From Trichoplax adhaerens (lineage: Eukaryota; Placozoa; Uniplacotomia; Trichoplacea; Trichoplacidae), in contig NW_002060943.1 in assembly GCF_000150275.1 (NCBI RefSeq), positions 6,502,299 to 6,566,298 on the forward strand: 64,000 bases of DNA, written 5' to 3'. The notes beneath the pieces were generated by a model. That model was not told the DNA's origin, ran no database searches, and saw only the letters and a program-made list of their open reading frames with translations. The position numbers and the translations under genes were made by a program. Shown here one piece after another: positions 28,575 to 44,078 of the stretch (positions are counted from its first letter, which is position 1; each line of letters begins with the position of its first letter).

Positions 28575-31500
28575 ATGTCTGTTGGCCAGCGTAAAGACAG
28601 CAAAGTACATGTCTATATTAGCAATGTGGATAAGCAAGACGCTACATTGGAGGAATTGCTAGCAATGTGCTTAAATTCATTCGGTATGTAAGCATGATGG
28701 ATATTTGTTATAGTCGTAGTAAACTTTAATAACCGATCGACAGGTTGATTACTTGAACTGACGTATACAGAATATTTCTATCTCCCTGGAGAATGAAAAC
28801 CACCCTTAGATAAATACCAAATTTTCATCTTTGATACCTTAATGAGGATATTTAGTAACAGTTAAGGGAGATATTGTGAAGAGCTTACTGACAGATATTT
28901 CTTGGCAATAATCGAATTATTCCGTTGGAAATGTCAATTTATGAGTGTTACAAATCTTCTTTGTAACAAGAAACCGGGTCTTAAACACTATCTTCACTAG
29001 TACTTGTGTCCCCAACTAACTTAGGGACCTATCGTAGTTGAACTAACTCTCAGCTACACATAAAAAACTACTATTGAGTAATAGGTTTAAATACTTTACT
29101 TTATTTTCGTTAACCTTAGTCGCAAAATGTACTAAAGAAAAACGAAAGAATATTCTTAGCAATAATAGTCAAAAAATCCTGCAAATGACTAACTGGAACT
29201 GAGAAGCTAAGCTAGTGCTCCGCTTTTTATAGTCTCGCCGATGGTACACTTGTGAATATTTTTGAAATAGCGGCTTACGCAGTACAGTATACATATCCTA
29301 GTATAGCAATTAAAGCCTCAAGGCTCTGCAAAGCAATTGATCTTATACTTAAATAGCAAATATCTATCACAAGCGTCTATTGCTTGTAAAATCAGTTTAG
29401 TGTAGCATAGTCATGTATTATAGTCCATCTGTAGATTCTTCAACAAGAAAACTCAAATCAATTGATCAAGAGGTTTACAAAAAGTGAAATAGTTTAAATT
29501 ATTCGGGTGTTGTTCATTTCTTCTTTGTCCTAGATGTGGGTATGATTAATCTAAACGGCTGTATGGAATAATGGATATAATGTTATAGTTCATTTGGAGG
29601 TTGTTGAAGAAGGTAACTAAAATCGATTGATCGAGAGGTATACAAATGGGTAAAGTGGAAGGATTTATATTATTTTAACGGTATTCGTTTCTTCTTTCTC
29701 CTTGATATGGGCATGATTAATTTCAAAGGGGCGCATAATAACAGATTTCTAGAATAATATAGTCCATCTGTAGGCTGTTAAAGAAGGTAAGTAGAATTGA
29801 TCGATCGAGAGCTATGCAAAAAGTTGAAGTAGAAGAGTTTGGATTATTTGGACGATATTCATTTCTTCATTTTCTTATTAGTAGTTGGTACTACTCATAG
29901 GAAAACAAGTTAACTATACGAAATAGTAGTGACTCTACTTTAGGTCAGATCAATCTGTAATATCGATTTATTACTTAGAATTCGTAAATTCCTACTTTCA
30001 ATAACCATCTTATAATCTCTATTGGTTAAATAGACCAAGAAAGAGTTTCTAATTTAGACAACATCAGTTTTGGATGATAATTACTATGTACGAGTATATA
30101 ATAGAAAAAGTAATATCGTATTTATTTCTAAATCGAGGCAGTATTTACTACATATTCGATAGAAACTTAACAGGAGAGAATACCCAGAACTAGCTACTAT
30201 TTTTCACATTAATAAAGCTAGCTTTGTGTAGAAAGACGTTATCGTCAAGGTTTACCCTGAAATCTAATTTCCGATATTCCATTTCAATACAAATAGGACG
30301 CCATGATTCAATTATATTTCATACGTATGTTTATTTATGTAGCCACATTCATCTCCATCGATGTGTCTTGATGGAAATGATGATGGATAATTAACAGTTC
30401 ACTGTTAGCATTGAAACTTAACCTTATAAACGACAAAAATTCATCTTATTTTTAAGCTAGATTAATCAATTGCCTGTTATATTAGTATTATCGTCATAGC
30501 TAGCAAGCACTCGATGACGGCTACATCCTACATGATCGATAATTGTACGTTTTATGATTTTAAGGCGTTGAATAAGATGAAGATATTAATTGTTTCAAAG
30601 TTGCTGTTTTATTTTCTTTTTGGTCACCTAGTGATAAGATTACCTATAGATCATAACCACCTACTGTAGTACAACAATTAAAATATTGTAGAATAGATCT
30701 CATCAACCAATATAACCCTATGAACCCTAAACGTAATTTGCGTCTAATAATATGACTTCCTCTTCGTTATGTCATGCCTATTCTATGCAAATTGGCTATT
30801 GATCAATCCTTTCACTTTTTCCATTTTATAATTTTTCTCTGAATGGATATAAAAAGGTAAATAGACAAAAATAAAGGCTAATGCAAACATTATGTTCTTT
30901 AAATTTTTAATTTTCAACCTTTATTTTGACATTAACTTGTCGCTATTAATTGCTGCCAGTAATGATAGATACCAACGGAAAGATATTAGTACAGTAGCAT
31001 CATAACACGAAATATATTATGTCAAATGAACATAAATTCTTTTGTCCATTAATATATTTTTCTAACTTAAATACCAATGATGCCAAAATAGCTTGTCTCA
31101 TGATATTAGGTTCGAGATTGATGAGTGCGTTTTAATAGTCCATTCTTTCACTTTGGAACTTTCAGAGCAAAATCATTGAATACAAAGCAGAATTTGGGCT
31201 GCTAATAACGTGGTGGGATCACCTATTTTAAGAATAATTAAGCTAAAAGTTGAATTTTTATTGCTGGGCTAATATTTCTCATTACTTATACATTTAAAAC
31301 TTTATTTTTTATTGTTGTACTTGAAGAGGACGTGCTATCTTTTCATATCACATTACCGTTTAACTTGCGCCAGAGGGATAAAACTTTGATCATTTCCGCT
31401 CAGCCAAGTGTTATTATGAACGCATATATAGCCAGTTATCTCTTATTGCACTTACCCATTACCGTATAATTTCTTACACTATTTTCCATTTTGGGAGCTA

Positions 31501-34500
31501 GATAACCGATTATATACTATGTCTGAACCGCTAATTATGACAAAGATTGAAGCTATAACATTTATTACTATTAAATTTAAAATTTTTAAATCACTTCACT
31601 GTTAATTCGAACATGTATCGTAACTCACAAGTTATGAACATTCTATTTCATGATACGGTTTTATCGTGATTCATTATCCATATCCTACCGCTAATTCATC
31701 ATATAGACTAACCTATATTAATCAACTGAATATCTACACTACCTTAGATTATTTCCTTTGTTAGATTGAATATTTACGATAACTCTTGAGCTATGAGTAT
31801 TGTATTCTACTGCCTTGCAATGATTAATCATCCATTTATCGTAACTCAGAAGTTGTGGATAATAGATTTCATTCTTCCACTTTCTAACAGTCAATTATTC
31901 AACATATACCGATAATCATGTTGTCTATAGACTGTAAATAGGGTGAATTCTATTTTATAACACGGCGCTATCCTTAATTCATTATCCATATCCTGCTACT
32001 AATTCACTATGCAGACTAACCTATATTAAAATAAACTAAATTTCTAGACTGCCTTAGATTATTTCTCTTCGTCAGATTGAATATTTATGATCACTCATGA
32101 GCTATGAGTATTGTATTCCACTACCTTGTCACAATTAATCATCTATTCATCGTAGCTCACAAGTTGTAGGTAATACATTCCATTCTACTGCTTTCTAATA
32201 ACCAACTATCCAGCACATATCGATAGTCAAGATATCTAAAGGCTATAGATAAGATGAATTCTATTTCATAAGACGGCTTTGTCTTGATCTATCATTTATA
32301 TCATGCTGCTAATTAATCACGTAGACTAATTTGTAATATAATATAATAAAATGAAATGAATATTTGGACTAGCTTAAATTATTACCTTTTTCTTATTGAT
32401 TAAGCACAATTATTTATGAGCTATGAGTATTGTATTCCACTACCGTACCTTGTAATGATTAATCATCTATTCATGGTAACTCACAAATTATGAGTAATAG
32501 GTTCCATTTAACTTCTTTCTAACAAGCAATTATCTAGCACACATCGGTAATCATGTCTAAAGACTATGAATAAGATGAATTATGTTTTATAACACGGTTT
32601 TGTCTTGATTTTTTATTTACATCAAGCTACTAATTAATCATGTAGACTAATCTTTAACGTCTGTTATACAAAAATGAACTGAATATCTAGACTATCTTAG
32701 ATTAATTTCTTTGCTTAATTGGTTATGCATAATAACTCATGAGCTATAAGTATTTTATTCCACTAACGATTAATCATCTATTCATGACAACTCACAAATT
32801 ATGGGTACTAGATTCCATTCTACTGCTTTCTAACTACCAATTATCCGGCAATTATCGATAAATATAATCATGTTGTCTAAAGTAGTGTAAGTAAGATGGA
32901 CCAGGCAGTTAGACAGCTTTAGATCATTTCCATTGTTTGATTAAATATTTACTGAAACTCATGAACTGAAGATAATCATGTGGACTTATCTACCGTATAT
33001 AAAGTCAACTGAATACATATTAATTCTAACTCTTGAGCCATGAGTACTTGGATTGCTCAGCAATCGGTAGCACTCTGATTTCACTAGCCATCTCAAGTTA
33101 TTAATCACGCAGTTTTCCGAAATAAAGTTGAATAGATAACTACAGCGCGTAATTTCAGTTTCGTAGGCAATAAGCATTAATACTCAGGATTAGAATTAGG
33201 ATTAAAGTTAGGGCTAGGGTTAAGCTGAGCTTCTACACTTTCAAAATACCCGATTGGCCATCCTTGTTTTCCTGCAATTCAATTTGTTTAATATTATAAA
33301 GTCAATTTTTGATAGTAAAAGAGTCTATTAGAACTGCATAAGAAGGTTGCAGTTAGGCCATTTCCATTGATTGCTTGAAGACTTATGAATGACGAAATTG
33401 CTGCTTGAAAATGATTAGTTATATTCCTACTTTACGGAATAGCCATATCGGAAGTTTCATTTGTCAAGTTTGGACGCAATTTAGAAACATCATTCAATCT
33501 ACTTAAGGATATCCTTTCTCTCGATCATATCTGCCTAAGTGATTTTTGTTGTTAGAGGTTTTCTGTTAAGGGGACTCAATGAAGGGTAGACTGGATAGTA
33601 TATTAACAAAAGAGGATACTTTTCATACTTGATACAGTGATACTATATCGTTTAAATTTATCCTAATGATTTCTTACAAATACATTTGAGATTATCAATA
33701 TCAGCTTCAATATAGATATTACATTCTTATTGAAGACAATTCATTTTAATTCTTTTCCGCCTTATTCTACTTTTATAACATTGTTTGGATTTGAACTTCA
33801 AGATGAAAATGGTATTAGGAATGAAAATGACCATTTCTTGCAAGCCTTTTTCGTTTGCCATCCCTGGTTTATTAATTCTCAAGATTTATGCGACAATCTG
33901 TTAGAAATGTAAGTGATAATAACTTGTTAAAATTCATGAAGACTGATAATATATGCTTTACAGTATATACCAACTTATCTCGTATATCTATCGAAACAAA
34001 TAAAACTAAAAAGGAAAAAATCATGTCCTGTAATGGAATGCAAATAGTTTCATGAGGATAAACTAACATAATTCTCATTTCCAACAACTTCGCCCCACTT
34101 CAATTATAACAGATTCCACAGCGATATTTTACCTGACGATATTTCAAGAGCATTTCAAAATATTTCGACTCAAGATTGTCTAGCTACAGACTGGAAAATA
34201 GTGGTGGCACAAGTTTTCAGGTAACTCCATTTAATTTTAAATTGCTTTAATTTCCATTAGCACACTCATATGCTCATTTCTTTTCCTTTAAACAATTTAC
34301 TATTGGATTCAATTGACAATTATAGATATTGGATTGAAAATTTCCCTCACCAATTCCGCCATGACGACATTCTTGAAGCGGCAATTATTAACATCCATAA
34401 CGATTTAATGACGGCTGGCGATAAAATTCTGGCTCAATTATTCGATCCAAGTCCAATGTTAGCGACAAATTGATACTTTATATGTTAAAGTCTTTATAAT

Positions 34501-37500
34501 ATCAGAAAAAATTAAGTTCTCAAAGTTCTGTCATTAGACTAATGAATACTAATCTGAATAAACTATAATGAATATCTTATTTTCTGCTTTTCCTAATCTC
34601 CTAATCACCACAACTCCTCTAGTTCTGCCTATCAATCTATCGCCAGCGGAGCAGTTTATACGACTGATGATTTTTTTCAATGTAATGGTGAAATGGGCAA
34701 TTTTTCATTGGATTTTGCTACCATGACTGCTGAATCCATTGCTAACCATCTAACTTATATCGAATCCACCACTTTCGCTGATGTACAGGTAATTGAAAAG
34801 AATCAACTATCGTCGGTAGTCTTTGGCGATCATGAGATAGCAAATATTAAGTCAACGCACATCAGAAAGGATGGATGTTACTTCCATCAGAATATCATTA
34901 CCTAGTGATTCTATGATAGATTATACTCATCTTCTTGTTGTCTATAGATTCAAGAGATTCGACAATTTGCCAAAAAAGGAAAGGTGACAGAAACAACTCC
35001 ACAATTAGGTTCATCAATCGGAATCTTTAATGGTGTTGTGGCATGGATACAAGGCATGGTGTTAAGTGGTATTACAGCAGAAGATAGAGCTAAGATCGTG
35101 ACTAAATTCATCGAAGTAGGCAAGGTAAATCTATGGAAGCCAATTAGAAATCTGCTGCCTGATGAATTTTTAAATGTGATACTTTATGGGCTAAATATTT
35201 ATAGTTTTCTGCTGATTTGAGTTGGATTCGTGTATCTAAAATGACTATTATTAGAATTTTGGGGATACTAAAGAATTCGATTCTAAATTCTAAGTAGATA
35301 CCGATGAAACAAATATCAGATTGCTCTTATATAAGAAGCTAAATGTATTTTCCCCTTACTAACGCCTTTTCATCCATTTTTTTATAAACTGCTTGCCTCG
35401 CTACTATGGATAATAGTATCTAAAAGCTATCAATAACTTCGAAACACTAATGGCTGTTGTTACCGGTTTAAGTCATACATCTTTAGCAAGACTCAATCAA
35501 ACGTTTGCATTACTTTCCAATGAATCTAAAATGGTAAAATATTATTTCATGAAATGTTTTACCTCTATTTCAGAATGTTTATGTTTTAAGTATAAATGGA
35601 AAAATATTATTTCTATTTCTTACCCAATGTAGGCTCTTGCAGGAATGATTGATTTGCTAACCGTTACCGATAACGCTAGTCGATATCGTAAAGCTGTAGC
35701 TGAATGCAATTGCTACAAGATGCCAATGTTGTAAGTACTCATGTACTACCTTTTTTAATTTGGAGTTAGATAGATATCCCGATCTTTCATCATTACTATA
35801 TTATGGAGTGCTCAATTTTATAAGTTGCAATGCAGTTCTATTCATTGATTTTATACCGATGTAATATGCATATTTTGTGGAATCAATGTTATAGTAGTGC
35901 TAATTTAGATAATTTATATCTCTTCTTGATTTCTATCAATAATGCCTCGTCTATACTTTTATAACTCAATTCATCCTTAATCCAACATCATCCACTAGAG
36001 GTAATCATCATACATATATAGCGATGATTAGATTGTTAAGTTCATTTTCGATTTAAAAATAGCCAATAGCTAACATAAATCCTCTCTTTTAAAATGTAAT
36101 TTTTCTAGCAATCCACTTGAAAGATTTAGTCTCATTAGATGCTGTTATGCCTGACTATACTCGCGATCAAAAGATTAATTATCAAAAGCTCTTACAATTA
36201 TCATGTATTTTGTCTGAATTAACGAATGGGCAAAAATATTTTCCTGATATCAAAGTCAATGCTGAAACAATTGATATGATGAAGGTATGAAGAAATACGT
36301 AATTTAATTTGATATCAATATTAAGCATAAAATGTTGAGCTACAGGTAATTCATAGGAGTTTGAAAGAATATGTGAATTCAATAAAAGTATTTACCGTAA
36401 ATTCAATAGAAATGTTCGAAGTTAAATACTTTCTCATGAAAGTTTACAGGATATATGAATTTAACAAAAATATTCAACGTAAACACTAAACAGTTGTATT
36501 AATACGGTATTCCTAATCAGGGTAAAGCTAATATGTGGTCATCCTGTCTCTATCTTGTCCTTTTCTCATTTAGTTATCGCTGGAACCTCGATTTTCTGAA
36601 AATGAAATTTATGAATTATCATTAGCCAGAGAACCTCGAGCTCCAAAAGCAGCCGGATCTATAGTAAGTCCACTTATTAACAGGAATAAAATGGGCACAA
36701 TTTATAATTTATTTTATAAATCAGAGCAAAGTTGATTCATATTTATCATAGAAGTTAGCCATATTTTGACCGAATTTGTTTAATTTGTATACGCTATCCT
36801 CTTACACTTTAAAAACGTTATTCCAGAAAAAAACCAATGAGAATGTTTTTGGAGCATGGGCTTCCACTATTACAAGTAATATTAGCCCAGATATTGTCAA
36901 AAAGCACATCCAAGCTATGGTTAAGGTACGTATTGTACATGTTATCCATACTAATATAAATCAGATAATAAGTTAAAACTAGGAATACCCGCAATTTTAA
37001 TTAGACAGTGAAACAGAGTAGATTACAACTTATCATAGACATTTAATAAAAGTATTTACACCAAAATATTTCCTTAAGGCTGTTTTCAAGTGTTATGATC
37101 GTAATAAAGATGGAGTGCTCTCTATGGAAGAATTTGCTGCTATTGCTAGTAATTTTCCATTTCTTGATGCGTTTGGGGTCATTGATACTGATGAGTAAGT
37201 CTTTTTTTAATTTCTCAGCTGCTACGCTAACTGATGATTTATCAAAAGAGAGAAATAAAGTCAAGTAAACTTAACTAAATCTTGCAATTATATCCTGCAA
37301 CTGTAATAGCGATGGCCATATTACTAAAGAAGAATTATTGACCTACTTCGAACGGGCAAATTTTCAAGCTTTACGTCAAGGATTTGTCCATGAATTTCAA
37401 GAAACAACCTATTTATCTCTAACTACTTGTTATCATTGTGCACGCCTTGTAAGTTACAACCTAACGATAAACAAAATATAAAAAACTATCGCAAATAATT

Positions 37501-38494
37501 GACTGATGAACTATTTTGATTGCTTGCTTAAGCTTTGGGGCGTTATTAAACAAGGATACAAGTGCAAAGGTTTGTAAAGTAAAACGATTATGCTTCTACC
37601 AGAAACAACACAGAACTGACTTGATGATAGCATTACTAATGACTAATTGATCTATCTAGGCTGTGGAATAAATTGCCATAAACAGTGCAAAGATCTAGTG
37701 GTAGCAGAATGTCGGCCACGAAATAATCGGGATAACAGTAAGTTCAAGGCCAATTTCTAGAGCCTCCTGCAATATTTGGCATTTTCCATTTTATTTCTGG
37801 CTTTTTCATTGATAATAACAGCAAAAGAAATAGATGACTGTATCTTAACTTAATGCTATTTTCGAAATATTTAGATGATCAGATGCCTACCAGAACACAT
37901 TCTCTGATTAAGAAAAAAGTGAAAAAAGATCAAAAGCGCCATACTATGGCCGCTTTACCCGGTGTTCGCGATTGCGAACAATTTCGAAAAAGTGCCAGTA
38001 TGACTATTCAAAATCCCGACGATGATGAGAGGCACCGATCAAGAACGATGCCGGGTAGATTCATTAATGATCTTGTACAGAGAAAAAACAGCAGCGAAAA
38101 GCTATTACCAGCTCAAGAGAAATTTGGTAGTAATACATCAATTAGTAGTCGTAATGGTCGCGCATCTATTGCTGTAACGGAAGAGGTGCAAAAATATCTA
38201 CGTATCAGATTTCAAGATAAATTCGACAAGATTCTACGCCAACGCTAGTTTAACATCGATCAAATTTTTGCTTTGTTTTTTGCTTTTCTCTTCAATTTTT
38301 TTATATTTTTATACATAATTCAGATGTATAACCAATTATGGGAAGAGAAAACACAGTTAGAGGAGGAATGCCTAGAGGCCAAAGCTACAATAAAAGCGTT
38401 ACATGAACAACTTGACAATGTTCGTCGGATTACTTGTATGTATCTGTTAGAACAAATGAATCAAATCAACTTGCAAAGGGATTCGTCTATTTGA
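28575..38494 (+). CDS. RASGRP: RasGRP-type Ras guanine nucleotide exchange factor
   Basis: This is a diacylglycerol- and Ca2+-regulated exchange factor for Ras/Rap at membranes. Exons: 28575-28683, 33803-33908, 34113-34220, 34326-34457, 34623-34788, 34948-35124, 35417-35533, 35633-35730, 36109-36284, 36574-36663, 36827-36925, 37079-37194, 37310-37448, 37533-37569, 37660-37737, 37875-38185, 38324-38494, about 743 aa. Domains: REM-like N-terminus (~25-150, with LQAFFVCHPWF), CDC25/RasGEF (~190-400, with NFETLMAVVTGLSHTSLARL), EF-hand loops at ~467-478 (DRNKDGVLSMEE) and ~496-507 (DTDDDGHITKEE), both with ideal Ca2+ ligands, C1 at ~526-575, basic/Ser-rich linker, and coiled-coil tail. C1 has the full H-x12-C-x2-C-x13-C-x2-C-x4-H-x2-C-x7-C pattern and the QG pair of DAG-binding C1s. 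All exon phases agree except 8/9 (see findings). Length fits human RASGRP1-4 (about 600-800 aa); I cannot assign one paralogue. Confidence 0.93.
29410..29885. repeat. Tandem array, ~170-bp unit, 3 copies
   Basis: Copies begin near 29413, 29579 and 29752. Shared blocks are tatagt(c/t)cat(c/t)tg.ag.ttgtt, then gaagaaggtaa, ttgatc.aga, and finally a ttcgtttcttctttctcct block followed by gggcatgattaat. The array lies within RASGRP intron 1. Confidence 0.85.
31620..32960. repeat. Tandem array, ~310-bp unit, 4 or more copies
   Basis: The block cattatccatatcctaccg and its variants, followed by ctaattcatcat..agactaa, recurs near 31674, 31981, 32292 and 32607. Between these come gagctatgagtattgtattc, gattaatcatc.attcat and ctcacaagtt. 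The last copy decays after about 32880. This is the largest array in the window, in RASGRP intron 1. Confidence 0.88.
33187..33224. repeat. Short interstitial telomere-like tract
   Basis: About 38 bp of degenerate TTAGGG-type repeat (gattagaattagg, then gttagggctagggttaag) lies in RASGRP intron 1, some 580 bp before exon 2. Only two units are perfect or nearly so. Confidence 0.6.
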
Positions 38495-39266
38495 TGTGTT
38501 TATTGTAAGACGATCATTTACTGTTAGATGAAATTTTTTCTACATGTAGCTTTTTCTATATCAAAAATTTAAACAAATTTGATAGTCGATTTTCAACTTT
38601 GCTTGTTATTCATTTTCTTACACAAGTATAGTATTTTTGAATTAACTGCCTACTACAATTAATTGATGCAACAAAGTAAGTTAAAGGTTATTGTAATAGT
38701 ATTATCATCTGAAGATAATTGGATCATACTGTAGTGTACTTGACTATCGTTCGTCTTTTAGGAAATACTATCAGCTAATCAATTTTTAGATTTATTTTGT
38801 TATGATACAAAATCAATCTAATGTGTTTACGATTATTGATAGAAATATGGCTACTAGCTCATGATGATCTAATTTTGAAAATTTAAATCAATAAGTGCTA
38901 TATTGCATGTTCTATAACATAATAACTAACTAACCCTCTAGTGCGCATAACGGCTCTTTAACCTATGAATAATTTTTTAACATATTTTATTGCAATTTGG
39001 GTTTAAACGCGTTATAGCTTCACATCAATAACTTATTAATACAATAAAAGTTTCGATGAAGTTTTCGCAAAAGTTTAACCAACTAACAATTTTTTAACCA
39101 CAATTCTTATTCTTCAACGTTAGCTAACAACCAATAAAAGTAATTAAGAAATGAAAGAATGTAGATATATCAGTTTACAAATAATTAAAAATTGGACGAC
39201 CATCCATTCGTCTTTACATAGAGTTTATTAGAGTCTGATTCTCTATTGCTCGCAAAGGGTGTCAAA
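38495..39266. other. Tail-to-tail intergenic region between RASGRP and PSMC6
   Basis: AT-rich, with no exon seen. It should hold both 3' UTRs. An AATAAA on the minus strand (39225-39230), about 37 nt after the PSMC6 stop codon, is a good poly(A) signal for that gene. On the plus strand the nearest AATAAA I noticed is near 39041. Confidence 0.6.
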
Positions 39267-43755
<4,489 letters not shown>

Positions 43756-43867
43756 AGCTACGCTCGGTGATTCTGTTTCTCCACTGCAATGAAAGAGTCC
43801 TAGGCTACCAAGGTGGCCAACGATCGTTTCGATGGACAATGACCAAGCAATCTAATGAGTATCAATC

Positions 43868-44078
43868 TACAGCACAGAACGGATTCACCGGAATGTCGCA
43901 GTGTCCGAGCGTCGGTGTCAAGCCAGTGATTTGAACCGTTTGAGTGTTTGACCATAGTTAGGGAGTTCTACAGTACTGTACTGTAGAGCTCCCTAACTGT
44001 GGTCAAACGACTCTAATCACTGGCTTGACACCGACGCTCGGATACTGCGACGTTCAGGTGATTCCGTTCAGTGCTGTA
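43868..44078. repeat. Near-perfect inverted repeat, arms of ~107 bp, no loop
   Basis: The sequence from about 43870 to 43976 is the reverse complement of 43978-44078 apart from a few substitutions and one indel of several bases near the middle of the left arm. The centre is CTACAGTAC-T-GTACTGTAG at 43968-43986. Both arms carry gctagg-free unique text such as caagccagtgat / atcactggcttg and gagcgtcggtg / caccgacgctc. A cruciform or, if transcribed, a long hairpin would form. It resembles a foldback or MITE-like element, but no target-site duplication was identified. Confidence 0.88.

Larger units (their letters stand above)
28684..33802 (+). other. RASGRP intron 1 (5.1 kb)
   Basis: This is by far the longest intron of the gene; most of the others are 80-850 bp. 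Donor G|GTATGT and acceptor TTCAAG|AT rebuild a GAT codon, giving ...LNSFDENGI. It contains two tandem arrays and a telomere-like tract, listed separately. No other gene was seen inside it. Confidence 0.8.
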
